From Shewanella litorisediminis (GTDB taxonomy: Bacteria > Pseudomonadota > Gammaproteobacteria > Enterobacterales > Shewanellaceae): a stretch of 64,000 bases of DNA. The notes beneath the pieces were generated by a model. The model saw only the letters and a list, made by a program, of their open reading frames with translations. It did not search any database and was not told the DNA's origin. The number at the start of each line of letters is the position of its first letter. Position 1 is the first letter of the stretch. The stretch covers positions 3,139,501 to 3,203,500 of the forward strand of contig NZ_CP069213.1 in assembly GCF_016834455.1 (NCBI RefSeq). Reading direction: 5' to 3'. Positions 10,007-18,398 of the stretch are shown one piece after another. A program made the translations under genes and the position numbers.

Positions 10007-12109
10007 ATGCTGAAACTCACCGTTGTATCTGTAGCCGTCATTTCAATGTTATCGGCAGCCCCAAGCTATGCCGGCCCAGGCCACAACCATGGCGCAGGTC
10101 AGGACGAGCATGCCCTGACCACCAGCTTTACCTACCAAGGCAAACCCGCCACCGAGGCCACCAAGGCCCACAACGCCAAGGTCGCCGCTGGCCTTAACTT
10201 TGCCGACCAAGAGGCCTTTAACAACACCCGGGCCAAACTCATCGCCAAGCTCGATGATGCCACTGCCGCGCTGCTGGCCGACAAGTTCGAATTTATTGGC
10301 AATGAGACCCCTGATACGGTCAATCCGTCCTTATACCGCCAGGCCCAACTGAACAATGAAGCCTATGGATTATATGAAGTCAGAGACGGCATCTATCAGG
10401 TACGCGGCACCGACCTTGCCAACATGAGCTTTGTGCGCACCGACAACGGCTGGATAGTCTTCGATCCGCTTACCACTTTTGAATCGGCCAAGGCGACACT
10501 CGACTTTGCCCTGAAACATCTCCCGGGCGGAGACAAGCCGGTGGTGGCCATGGTGTATTCACATTCCCACAGCGATCACTTTGGTGGTTCCCGCGCGATT
10601 GCGGAGCGTTTTCCCAATGTAAAAGTGTACGGCTCACATAACATCACCGCCGAAATGGTCGATGAAAACGTCCTTGGGGGCAATGCCATGGCACGCCGAG
10701 CCTCCTATCAGTATGGTAATACCCTATCTCAAGGCAACACCGGCATTGTGGATGCGGCGCTGTCCAACGGCTTGGCCAAAGGGGAAGTCACCTATGTGAT
10801 GCCCCACTATGAAACCAACGCTCAGGGCCAGAAGTTTGAAAAGCTGAACATAGATGGCCTAGAAGTCATCTTTATGGATGCCTCCGGCACCGAGGCACCA
10901 TCCGAAGCCGTAGCTTACATTCCCTCAAAGCAGGCCATCTGGGGCGCCGAAGTGATGTATCACGGTATGCACAACGTCTACACCCTGCGTGGTGCCAAGG
11001 TACGTGATGCCCTCAAGTGGTCCAAAACCATTAACCAGATGATTGAAGCCTGGGGCGGCGAAGCCCAGTTCCTGTTTGCCGCGCACAGCGCACCTGTGTG
11101 GGACAACGACAATATCCTGTCTTACATGAAACTGCAGCGTGACAACTACGGCTTTGTCCATAACCAGTCGCTGCGACTGGCAAACTCCGGTGTAGTGATG
11201 CAGGACATCGGCTGGGAAATTCAAAAGGTCATTCCAGAAACTATCGAGAAAGCCTGGCACACCAACGGCTATCACGGTACTTACAGCCACAATGCCCGCG
11301 CCGTGTACAACATGTATCTGGGTTACTTCGATATGAATCCGGCCAACCTTAACCCTCTGCCAACCAAAGAAGAAGCGGCTAAGTTCGTTGAATACATGGG
11401 TGGTGCCAAATCTGTGCTGAAAAAAGCCAAGAAAGATTTCAGCCAGGGCGAATACAACTTTGTTGCGACTGCGCTCAACAAGGTGGTAATTGCAGACCCC
11501 AGAAACGAAGACGCCCGTAACCTGCTGGCCGATACCTACGAACAGCTGGGATATCAGTCCGAGGGTGCTGGCTGGCGCAATGTATACCTGTCGGGAGCTC
11601 AGGAGCTCAGAGTGGGCATTCAGGACGGCGAGCTGAAATCTGCCTCAGCAGATGTAATTGCCAACATGCCTGTCAGCAGCCTGCTGGACTATCTGGCCAT
11701 CAAGCTTGACTCTGTGAAGGCGCAGCATCATAGCTTTGGCTTTAACCTGGTACTGCCCGACATCAAAGAAACCATCTATGTCGAACTTGCCAACGGCAAC
11801 CTGAACAATATCAAGGTAGATAAGCCCAAGGCCGGTGCCGACCTTACTGTAACCCTGAACAACAAAGATGCCATCGCCATGAACCTGGGCCAGGTATCGC
11901 TGAAGCAGTTGTTTGAAGCCGGTAAGGCCAGCTATGAGGGCAATATCCAGGTACTGGATACCCTCAAGAGCCTGATGGTGGATTTCGACCCTCGCTTTGA
12001 AATCGTGCCGCTGCCGACTCAGACCGAAGCAGATGCCAATCGTAGCCTCTACTACACGAGCGAGCCACAGCACGACGACAAGCATTGGGGACGTCGTCAC
12101 CAGCACTGA
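10007..12109 (+). CDS. Exported alkylsulfatase, metallo-beta-lactamase fold
   Basis: A 700-residue protein with a signal peptide (about 1-22, APSYAG) and the layout of SdsA1/YjcS alkylsulfatases. A metallo-beta-lactamase domain (about 120-350) carries the zinc motif HSHSDHFGG (His186, His188, Asp190, His191). An alkylsulfatase dimerisation domain follows (about 370-510, with GYHGTYSHNARAVYNMYLGY), then an SCP2-like C-terminal domain (about 570-690). It should hydrolyse primary alkyl sulfates such as SDS in the periplasm. The C-terminus ends in a His-rich tail. An insertion sequence lies 18 bases past the stop codon and separates the gene from its probable terminator. Confidence 0.92.
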   Translation: MLKLTVVSVAVISMLSAAPSYAGPGHNHGAGQDEHALTTSFTYQGKPATEATKAHNAKVAAGLNFADQEAFNNTRAKLIAKLDDATAALLADKFEFIGNETPDTVNPSLYRQAQLNNEAYGLYEVRDGIYQVRGTDLANMSFVRTDNGWIVFDPLTTFESAKATLDFALKHLPGGDKPVVAMVYSHSHSDHFGGSRAIAERFPNVKVYGSHNITAEMVDENVLGGNAMARRASYQYGNTLSQGNTGIVDAALSNGLAKGEVTYVMPHYETNAQGQKFEKLNIDGLEVIFMDASGTEAPSEAVAYIPSKQAIWGAEVMYHGMHNVYTLRGAKVRDALKWSKTINQMIEAWGGEAQFLFAAHSAPVWDNDNILSYMKLQRDNYGFVHNQSLRLANSGVVMQDIGWEIQKVIPETIEKAWHTNGYHGTYSHNARAVYNMYLGYFDMNPANLNPLPTKEEAAKFVEYMGGAKSVLKKAKKDFSQGEYNFVATALNKVVIADPRNEDARNLLADTYEQLGYQSEGAGWRNVYLSGAQELRVGIQDGELKSASADVIANMPVSSLLDYLAIKLDSVKAQHHSFGFNLVLPDIKETIYVELANGNLNNIKVDKPKAGADLTVTLNNKDAIAMNLGQVSLKQLFEAGKASYEGNIQVLDTLKSLMVDFDPRFEIVPLPTQTEADANRSLYYTSEPQHDDKHWGRRHQH

Positions 12110-12117
12110 CAAGTTCA

Positions 12118-13340
12118 GGCATTAGCCCAGGGCGGGATTCCACTTTGTGCATAATTTAGCCAAAGAGCAGCTCTGAACGAAATACAGGGCTCCAAGCTGC
12201 ACGCCGGCGCTTACCTGCAAGGCTGTCTTTCTTGCCATTGTGCTGTTTTATTGCACTTAGTGCCGCACGGTTGAATAGGGCCAAATGTTTAGCACCCTCT
12301 GGATCTGACACTTTCAAAGCATCCTCGCGAAAAACAACGTCCAGCACCCAGTGCAGTTGGTTCTCAACGGCCCAGTGGTCGCGGATTGTGCGAGCTGCTT
12401 CCTCAGCGTCCACTGGCAGGGAGCTGACGTACCAACGTGACGAACATGATGTGCTACCATTAACAGTCCGCTCGCTGGCGACCTCTATCAGTGACTTTAT
12501 ATGGGGCCATTTCTTTTTCAGGTCTGGTGACAACTCGGCTTCAGTTTGCATCACGGTCCTGCACTCCTTGCGGCCATGACCGGTGTTGGACTGTTCATAC
12601 GTTTCCAGTTCCTTTGAGTCATAAAGGTTACGGAATGACGCCTGCACTTCCTCAAGCAGCGCTTTTTGATTGGACTTCACCTGGATCACGAAATCGCCTT
12701 TGCGCTGTGTAATTGTGCTCATGGTGGCGACCTGGCAGTGCAACGCGTCGAGCGTGACAATTGCGTTATCCAGTGCCAAGGCATCAATCACGTTTCGGGC
12801 AATCTCGGCTTCTTTGCCTTTGGTATTCGAACTGTCCTGATAAAGCGTGACACCGTTGCTGACATCGAACGCACTGACGACATGAAGTGCATTTTTAACG
12901 TCGTCACTCCACGCACCGCGCATCGTTTTACCGTCAAGAGCGATGACCGACTTACCTTCGCTCTGCCGTTTCTCGTTGATCCAGCTGAACACCGTTTGCA
13001 GCAGAAGCTCACTATCCAAGGCTTTGATAATGTTGGCGATACAGTGTCGTCTGGGGATACCATACTCAAACTGGCGGTACTGCCGTAACCAGTCGAGTTG
13101 TTCTTCACCGAACTCCTGGATCGACTTCCAGCCGGTTGCACCGCTGAGTACGGCAGAGAGTGTCAGGAAGACTACGTCAACCAAGTTGTGTTTAAGATTG
13201 ATTTCCTTACGAGGATCGGGCAGTGTTTCAAGGTGTTCCAAAAGATTCATGTCTGTCAGCTGGTTATGACTAATGCTGATCTGATCATAAGGCTGTGTAA
13301 AAGTTCAACTCAAAGTGGGATCCTGCCCTGGGCATTAGCC
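12118..13340. mobile_element. ISAs1-type insertion sequence with 10-bp target duplication
   Basis: The element is 12128-13330 (1203 bp). Terminal inverted repeats 12128-12147 and 13311-13330 match at 18 of 20 positions and start CAGGGC. It is flanked by perfect direct repeats GGCATTAGCC at 12118-12127 and 13331-13340. The length, ends and single DDE transposase fit the ISAs1 family. The perfect duplication and intact transposase indicate a recent insertion. Confidence 0.93.
12156..13250 (-). CDS. ISAs1 family DDE transposase
   Basis: A 364-residue intact transposase. It starts LEHLETLPDPRK, the DDE_Tnp_1-associated N-terminal domain, followed by the catalytic domain with VIALDGKTMRG and IVTLDALHCQ carrying the two aspartates, and the RDHWAVENQLHWVLDV region with the Glu. 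This is the same family as the H-repeat-associated proteins of Rhs loci. No frameshift or stop is seen, so the element could be active. Confidence 0.95.
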   Translation of the reverse strand: MNLLEHLETLPDPRKEINLKHNLVDVVFLTLSAVLSGATGWKSIQEFGEEQLDWLRQYRQFEYGIPRRHCIANIIKALDSELLLQTVFSWINEKRQSEGKSVIALDGKTMRGAWSDDVKNALHVVSAFDVSNGVTLYQDSSNTKGKEAEIARNVIDALALDNAIVTLDALHCQVATMSTITQRKGDFVIQVKSNQKALLEEVQASFRNLYDSKELETYEQSNTGHGRKECRTVMQTEAELSPDLKKKWPHIKSLIEVASERTVNGSTSCSSRWYVSSLPVDAEEAARTIRDHWAVENQLHWVLDVVFREDALKVSDPEGAKHLALFNRAALSAIKQHNGKKDSLAGKRRRAAWSPVFRSELLFG

Positions 13341-13393
13341 CAGCTAAGAGCTAAAACTACTGTGCTAATGCGGCAATAACCCCAAATCCACTG

Positions 13394-13420
13394 AGAGGCA
13401 GCCCCGGCTGCCTCTTTTTT
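13394..13420 (+). terminator. Terminator separated from the sulfatase gene by the IS
   Basis: A 10-bp stem AGAGGCAGCC / GGCTGCCTCT (13394-13403 with 13406-13415), CC loop and a T run. Removing the IS and one target copy would place it about 75 bases after the alkylsulfatase stop codon, so it was probably that gene's terminator. Confidence 0.85.
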
Positions 13421-13444
13421 TATCCTGCAACAGGAGTTACCTTA

Positions 13445-14383
13445 TTGTTTTACCAGAAACAAATACAAGACCACATGGGCGATTACGGCAAGCTGGATCT
13501 GAATCTGTTGCGGGTATTTATGTGCGTATATCAGCACAGCTCCTTCACTCGGGCGGCGGATGTTTTGGGGTTGACCCAATCATCTGTCAGCAACGCCATT
13601 GCCAGACTCAAAGCACAAATAGGTGAGGAGCTCTTTGTGCGCACCGGACGCGGCATTACTGCTACAGCCGCAGGGCATCAATTATATCGGGGTTTGTCTG
13701 TCGCCATGGAGGACATTGCCGCCACACTGGATGCCTTTAAAGCGTTCGATCCGGCCACCAGCACCCGTCAATTTACGGTGTATACCTACGAAGCGGCAAC
13801 TCATACGCTGCAACACCTGCTCGAACCCCTCCTGCGCGACTTGAAACTGGGGATTGTATTCAAAGACATGACCGCCGATCCCGAAGGCGTTTACCAAGCG
13901 CTCTATAGTGGCAGCGCCGACATGGTGATAGACATTCTTCCCCCCACAGGCAACAGCACCAAAAGCCAGCTGCTTATCGAAGAAAAGTTTGTATGTGTCG
14001 CTGCCCGTAATCACCCAAGGATCCATGGCAGCCTTTCGGCAGAGCAATATGCGGCAGAACGCCACTGTGTCTTAAACCTCAGCCGTCATGGTTTAAGTCT
14101 TGGCGAGATCTTCTGCGACGAGCCCCTGCCAGAACGGCACATCTATAGTGAGAACAACAGTGAAATCAGTATGATGGCTAGCATCGCCCGAAGCGAAGCC
14201 ATCGGCATTGCGCCCTCACGGCTGGCCCGAGCCTATGCACCTTTATTGCAATTACAGGTACTGCCCTTCCCTTTCAAAAGCCGCGCCATCCCGGTTTACA
14301 TGGTTTGGCCCCGGCGAGTAGATAACCAACCTTCCCACCGCTGGCTCAGAGATATTCTCAGTCAGGCGGTGTCCAATCAATGA
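13445..14383 (+). CDS. LysR family transcriptional regulator
   Basis: A 312-residue LysR protein. The winged helix-turn-helix is near the N-terminus (LDLNLLRVFMCVYQHSSFTR, then DVLGLTQSSVSNAIARLK) and a LysR substrate-binding domain follows. The family usually senses a small molecule and acts on a neighbouring gene. The start is probably TTG 13445, since AGGAG sits 8 bases upstream; the ATG at 13475 has no ribosome binding site. The next genes on the same strand (DUF6662-like, FMN-binding, ApbE, membrane protein) are the likely targets, but this is inference. Confidence 0.88.
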   Translation: MFYQKQIQDHMGDYGKLDLNLLRVFMCVYQHSSFTRAADVLGLTQSSVSNAIARLKAQIGEELFVRTGRGITATAAGHQLYRGLSVAMEDIAATLDAFKAFDPATSTRQFTVYTYEAATHTLQHLLEPLLRDLKLGIVFKDMTADPEGVYQALYSGSADMVIDILPPTGNSTKSQLLIEEKFVCVAARNHPRIHGSLSAEQYAAERHCVLNLSRHGLSLGEIFCDEPLPERHIYSENNSEISMMASIARSEAIGIAPSRLARAYAPLLQLQVLPFPFKSRAIPVYMVWPRRVDNQPSHRWLRDILSQAVSNQ

Positions 14384-14531
14384 GCTGAAAACAAGCTTAA
14401 ATTTTATTAGCCATATTTATCAATAACATAGATATGAAAAGCACAAAAACATAATGCGAACCATTTTCATTTTCACCTGCATTATCTAAAATGCGCAGCA
14501 GTTTGGACATAACATCAAGATGGGAATGAAC

Positions 14532-15428
14532 ATGAAAGCAACAAAACTTGGGCTATGCATATTTGCCCTGCTCGCCACAGCAGTCAGCCAACACAGCCTT
14601 GCGGGTGAAGATCTGTTTGGCTATATCAAAGGCGCCGAAGCCCTGCCTGAAGGCGCCTCTGAGCTATACCAAAAAGTCACAGTACGTGACGGCAAGAGCG
14701 TGGCTTCGTATCAGGGTATCGACTTCGAGACCGAATACGAATACGGGGTTTCCAACAAGTTTTCTTCATCGGTTTCGGCCAAGTTTATGTCGCTGGATAC
14801 CAAGGGCCTATCCATTGATGGCTACCTGCCGGGGGCCAAAGATATAGGTTTCAAAGCCTCTGGCGTGGAATTGGGAATGGCCTACATGTTCCTCAGTCCC
14901 GCCAAAGACGATGTGGGTCTGCAGGCCAGCCTGTCACTGGACTACGACTGGATTGACAAGCACTCAGGCTATGACAAAGACACACTGTCGCTGGAGCTGG
15001 GACTGCAAACACAAAAGTACTTTATGGAAGGTGAGCTGGTTTGGCTTGGTAACATGGCGGTGGAAACCACCTACGCCAACCGCGCCCCCATCGATAACCT
15101 ACCGGAGGATTTTGACTGGCCAACCGATCCGGAAATGGAGATCGAGCTTAAATTCGGTACAGGCCTGAGCTATCGTTTCGCCCCCAACTGGTTTGTCAGC
15201 GCCGAAGTACTCTACGAGACCGAATTTGAAACCGAAGTAGGTCAGGAACGCTGGTCATGGTTCGCCGGTCCTTCACTGCATTACGGCAGCGCCAACTGGT
15301 GGGCAACACTGACCTGGCTGCCTCAGCTTGCCGGTGGTGGTGAGCAGTTTGACGGCCAGGATACCGACCTGCACCTGATTGAAAAAACAGAGCAGGAATG
15401 GCGCTTTAAGATCGCCTACAACTTCTGA
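14532..15428 (+). CDS. Exported DUF6662-like beta-barrel protein
   Basis: About 298 residues. The signal peptide (KATKLGLCIFALLATAV, cleaved near HSLAG) is followed by a mature chain of amphipathic beta strands with many aromatic residues, ending in Asn-Phe, as in outer membrane barrels. It resembles the poorly described DUF6662 family. ATG 14532 is chosen because GGGA lies 8 bases upstream; in-frame ATGs at 14520 and 14526 are alternatives. A hairpin with four T (15438-15461) separates it from the FMN-binding gene, which would allow partial read-through, so co-expression with the flavin genes is plausible. Confidence 0.7.
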   Translation: MKATKLGLCIFALLATAVSQHSLAGEDLFGYIKGAEALPEGASELYQKVTVRDGKSVASYQGIDFETEYEYGVSNKFSSSVSAKFMSLDTKGLSIDGYLPGAKDIGFKASGVELGMAYMFLSPAKDDVGLQASLSLDYDWIDKHSGYDKDTLSLELGLQTQKYFMEGELVWLGNMAVETTYANRAPIDNLPEDFDWPTDPEMEIELKFGTGLSYRFAPNWFVSAEVLYETEFETEVGQERWSWFAGPSLHYGSANWWATLTWLPQLAGGGEQFDGQDTDLHLIEKTEQEWRFKIAYNF

Positions 15429-15437
15429 TTGCAGGAT

Positions 15438-15461
15438 GGGGCGTCCGTCGACGCCCCTTTT
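15438..15461 (+). terminator. Weak terminator or attenuator before the flavin genes
   Basis: Perfect 8-bp stem GGGGCGTC / GACGCCCC with a CGTC loop, followed by TTTT, lying 12 bases before the ATG of the FMN-binding gene and just ahead of its TGGAG ribosome binding site. Confidence 0.6.
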
Positions 15462-15472
15462 GGAGAATCACA

Positions 15473-16024
15473 ATGTCTGACTCCCTGTTAAACAACAGCC
15501 TCTGGTTTATTCCCATGACTTTTGTGGCGGCACCTGCCGTGGCCGCCGATTACCTGAGTATCCCTCTGGCGCAGCAGTTACTGTTTCCCTCCGCGAGTAG
15601 CTTTATCGAGCGCCCTACCCTGTTTGACAGCGGTGCACGCAGCGCTATCAAATCCCATGCCGGCACCAGACAACGTCAGGACCACCAGCCCATTTGGCGG
15701 GTAGAAAAAGACGGTCAGTTACAAGGCTGGTTTATGGTCGATGACGTTATAGGCAAGCACGAATACATTACCTACGCCGCCGCCATCAGCGCCGACGGCG
15801 AAGTCATGGGCATAGAAGTGCTGAGCTACCGCGAAACCCACGGCGCAGAAGTACGAGACGAAAGCTGGCGCACCAACTTCAAAGGCAAAAGTCTGAAAGA
15901 CCCCTTCAAGCTCGATGAAGATGTGCCCAATATCAGCGGCGCTACCCTCAGTTGCCGTAATCTGCTTGATGGAGTCAAAAGACTGCTGACCATCCACGAG
16001 CTTTTTCTGGCCCGCGAGTCCTGA
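15473..16024 (+). CDS. Exported FMN-binding domain protein
   Basis: A 183-residue protein with a hydrophobic N-terminus (about 10-25) ending in AVAA, consistent with export, then an FMN_bind domain of the RnfG/NqrC type. The flavinylation signature SGATLS is at residues 155-160, with Thr158 in the position where ApbE attaches FMN by a phosphoester bond. An apbE gene begins at the very next base after the stop codon, strongly suggesting this protein is its substrate. Predicted role: a periplasmic flavin electron carrier. Confidence 0.85.
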   Translation: MSDSLLNNSLWFIPMTFVAAPAVAADYLSIPLAQQLLFPSASSFIERPTLFDSGARSAIKSHAGTRQRQDHQPIWRVEKDGQLQGWFMVDDVIGKHEYITYAAAISADGEVMGIEVLSYRETHGAEVRDESWRTNFKGKSLKDPFKLDEDVPNISGATLSCRNLLDGVKRLLTIHELFLARES

Positions 16025-16846
16025 GTGCTGCGCCGCGCCAAACCCATGCTGGGCACCCTGACGGACATCAGGATCACTGCCCCCGGCCATGCTGATGTAA
16101 AGGTAGCGATGACTGACGCCTTTCGGCTGATGAGCGAGATAGACACCAGCCTGTCGTTTCATCGGCCGATGAGTGCACTTTCGTCCCTCAACGCCAGCCC
16201 GATGCAATGGACCGACATGGGCAGACATGGCGCCAGGATACTCTGGCTCGCCAAAGCGCTGGGCAGGCTGAGCGATAACCGTTTCAATGTCACCCTGGGC
16301 GGCGCTCTGGTCACCGTCGGAGCACTGCCCTGTCATACCGAAGCCGACTTTTTACCTTGTGGCAGTTGGGAAGACATAGAGATAAAAGGCACCCGGGCCA
16401 GGCTTAAACGGCCGGTTCTGGTTACCCTGGATGGCATTGCCAAGGGCTACGCGGTGGACATGGCAGTAAGCTGCCTTAAACGCTCTGGGGTGCGCGCAGG
16501 CTCGGTCAATGCCGGGGGCGATCTCAAAGTGTTCGGGGAATACGGCATTAAGGTGCTGCTGAGAAACAGCCAGGGCTTTACCGATACCCTGTGGCTCAAG
16601 AATGCTGCACTGGCAAGCTCAAGGCTCGGCGGTGGGCCGGATGCGCGCTTCCCCTCGCTTATCATTTGCCAGGATGCTCCCCCGGAAAATTCCCCGCAGA
16701 CCGAGTCCCTGCTATCTGTTATCGCCCCTTTTGCCTGGCGTGCCGATGCGCTCACCAAGGTGCTGGCGTCTGCCACCCCAGATATGGTGACTCGCCTCGG
16801 CGGACACATTCCTTACCCAGCATCAAACCCTGAGTCCACGCCCTGA
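16025..16846 (+). CDS. apbE: ApbE family FAD:protein FMN transferase
   Basis: A 273-residue ApbE-family protein, short for the family (often 300-350) because it starts almost directly at the MLGTLTDIRI core. It has the GIAKGYAVDMAV and AGGDLKVFG motifs that bind FAD and metal. ApbE transfers FMN from FAD to a Thr/Ser of FMN_bind proteins. The start is GTG 16025, immediately after the preceding TGA. No signal peptide or lipobox is visible, unlike most periplasmic ApbE proteins, so where it acts is open. The partner is almost certainly the FMN-binding protein upstream. Confidence 0.88.
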   Translation: MLRRAKPMLGTLTDIRITAPGHADVKVAMTDAFRLMSEIDTSLSFHRPMSALSSLNASPMQWTDMGRHGARILWLAKALGRLSDNRFNVTLGGALVTVGALPCHTEADFLPCGSWEDIEIKGTRARLKRPVLVTLDGIAKGYAVDMAVSCLKRSGVRAGSVNAGGDLKVFGEYGIKVLLRNSQGFTDTLWLKNAALASSRLGGGPDARFPSLIICQDAPPENSPQTESLLSVIAPFAWRADALTKVLASATPDMVTRLGGHIPYPASNPESTP

Positions 16847-16858
16847 GACAAGAGACTG

Positions 16859-17371
16859 ATGAAACGCTTAAACGGATATCCTGACTGTTTTTTTTACCTG
16901 CTTATTGTGTCGATGACGCTTTGCGCCGCCACCGGGTTTGCCATGTATCCCTGGGTACTGGAATTTAAACTGGAATGGGAACTGCCCATGATGCTTAATG
17001 GTCGATGGCGCTTGCCTCTGGTGAGCACTCACGCTCTCAGCGCGGCTGTGCTGCTGATACTTCTCGGTGCGCTTTGGCAAGTCCATATACGCGCAGGCTG
17101 GCGTAAAAAGAAAAACCATGTCAGTGGGCTCTTAATGTCACTTTCCATGATGCTGTTGATGCTGACAGGTGTTGGTCTTTATTACCTGAGCGCAGAGTCG
17201 GCGCAGTTTGCAGCAAGCCTTGCCCACTCGGGAATGGGATTATCCCTAGTGTGCGTATTCACCTGGCACTGGGTAAAGGGCCGCAGGGTAAGGAGGCAAA
17301 AAATCCAGCAGGCAGCCAGTAAGCACACCAGCTCCCGGCAGGCGTTAAAGCAGCATTCTTTGACTGAATAA
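16859..17371 (+). CDS. Four-helix membrane protein, possible haem-binding redox subunit
   Basis: A 170-residue integral membrane protein with four hydrophobic helices (about 10-28, 55-75, 83-103, 115-135) and a basic C-terminal tail. Histidines lie in or near helices: VSTHALSA, WQVHIRAG, LAHSGMG and FTWHWVKG. This resembles small cytochrome b-like proteins such as the DUF4405 group that accompany FMN_bind and ApbE genes, though I cannot confirm a family match. It lies 12 bases after apbE and may pass quinol electrons to the flavinylated protein. That role is inference. Confidence 0.7.
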   Translation: MKRLNGYPDCFFYLLIVSMTLCAATGFAMYPWVLEFKLEWELPMMLNGRWRLPLVSTHALSAAVLLILLGALWQVHIRAGWRKKKNHVSGLLMSLSMMLLMLTGVGLYYLSAESAQFAASLAHSGMGLSLVCVFTWHWVKGRRVRRQKIQQAASKHTSSRQALKQHSLTE

Positions 17372-17393
17372 GTCGCTGCTGGAACTATCGGGG

Positions 17394-17588
17394 CTACTGG
17401 TTGAGCCTGCCGTCCCGGCGGGCATCATCGAGGATGCGCTCATTGTCTTTCACCATGCCATCCTGCTCGGGGAGCTGAGGTTGATTCACCTCTTTGGCAG
17501 GTTCGGGGTCAAGCCAGTGAACATTCTCGCAGCCACCCAGGCACAGGCCTGCCAATAACACCCCCACCCCGTATTGAGGTTTTATCAT
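17394..17588 (-). CDS. Small lipoprotein
   Basis: A 64-residue precursor with a signal sequence and lipobox LCLGGC (Cys about residue 20), giving a mature lipoprotein of about 45 mostly polar residues rich in Asp, Glu and Pro. ATG 17588 is preferred over 17603 because AAGGAGAG precedes it at good spacing. No family recognised. It is convergent with the membrane protein gene. Confidence 0.65.
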   Translation of the reverse strand: MIKPQYGVGVLLAGLCLGGCENVHWLDPEPAKEVNQPQLPEQDGMVKDNERILDDARRDGRLNQ

Positions 17589-17693
17589 ACGCTCTCCTTT
17601 CACAGCGATAGCACAGCCATGGCAGTCAAATAGTCAGATTTAAGAATAGATACTGGCATAAATGTGTATCGGTATTTAGTTCGGCCATACGCA

Positions 17694-18254
17694 TTACTCA
17701 CAAAAGCGCCGTATCAGCACCACCAGCTCATCGATGCGCTGATTACTGAGTTGCCGATAGTCGAAATAAGGACAGACGATAAGGCGGCGATGACGGTCTA
17801 TGGCAAATCGCTCACTTAGCCACTCGAGTTGCAATCCGCCGTTTTCCCTGTCGCTGAAAGCAGTGCCGTAACCTTTCCCCATCACCAGATACAAAGGGCC
17901 AGTTCGCGCATCAAGGGGGGATGAAAACAGCAGCGCGGTGCCGCAGTTTGGTTGCAGCAGCATTGCATCCCGATACGCCTGCCAGCTATCAAATTGGCTC
18001 ACGGCCGCAACCGCTGGCAATGCCTTTTTAATCACCTCATCGGCGGCCATGGCCCACATTAACTTGGCATACACGTTAAACACCTTGCGCCAGCCATTGC
18101 CACAGGCGTCGCCTATGGCTTTGATTTCGCCGCTCACCAGCGCGCGGCAGCTGGCAAGCTCGCCAAGCCCCATAAAGGGTGGGCGATTGGCGATACAGAC
18201 ACCCAATTGATAGTGTTCATCACCCAGGCACACGGGTGGTCTTGTGCTTGTCAT
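17694..18254 (-). CDS. Hypothetical protein, DUF6942-like
   Basis: A 186-residue soluble protein without signal peptide or membrane segment. Features include GDACGNGWRKVFNVYAKLMW and SDRENGGLQLEWLSERFAID. It resembles a conserved uncharacterised family of Shewanella and relatives (possibly DUF6942), but I cannot verify that. The second ATG (18254) has AGGGA at good spacing. It is divergent from zapE. Confidence 0.65.
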   Translation of the reverse strand: MTSTRPPVCLGDEHYQLGVCIANRPPFMGLGELASCRALVSGEIKAIGDACGNGWRKVFNVYAKLMWAMAADEVIKKALPAVAAVSQFDSWQAYRDAMLLQPNCGTALLFSSPLDARTGPLYLVMGKGYGTAFSDRENGGLQLEWLSERFAIDRHRRLIVCPYFDYRQLSNQRIDELVVLIRRFCE

Positions 18255-18398
18255 CTTCATTCCCTTATTCGATTTGCCGGTTCAGGCAGGCGAAATGGGC
18301 CACAGCATAGGTTATCCGCACCGGGACGCCAAGGGCTGCGACAGGGCGGCAACAGGGCTGATATACTGCCACTCTTTGTGCCTCCCCGACCTTGCTGT

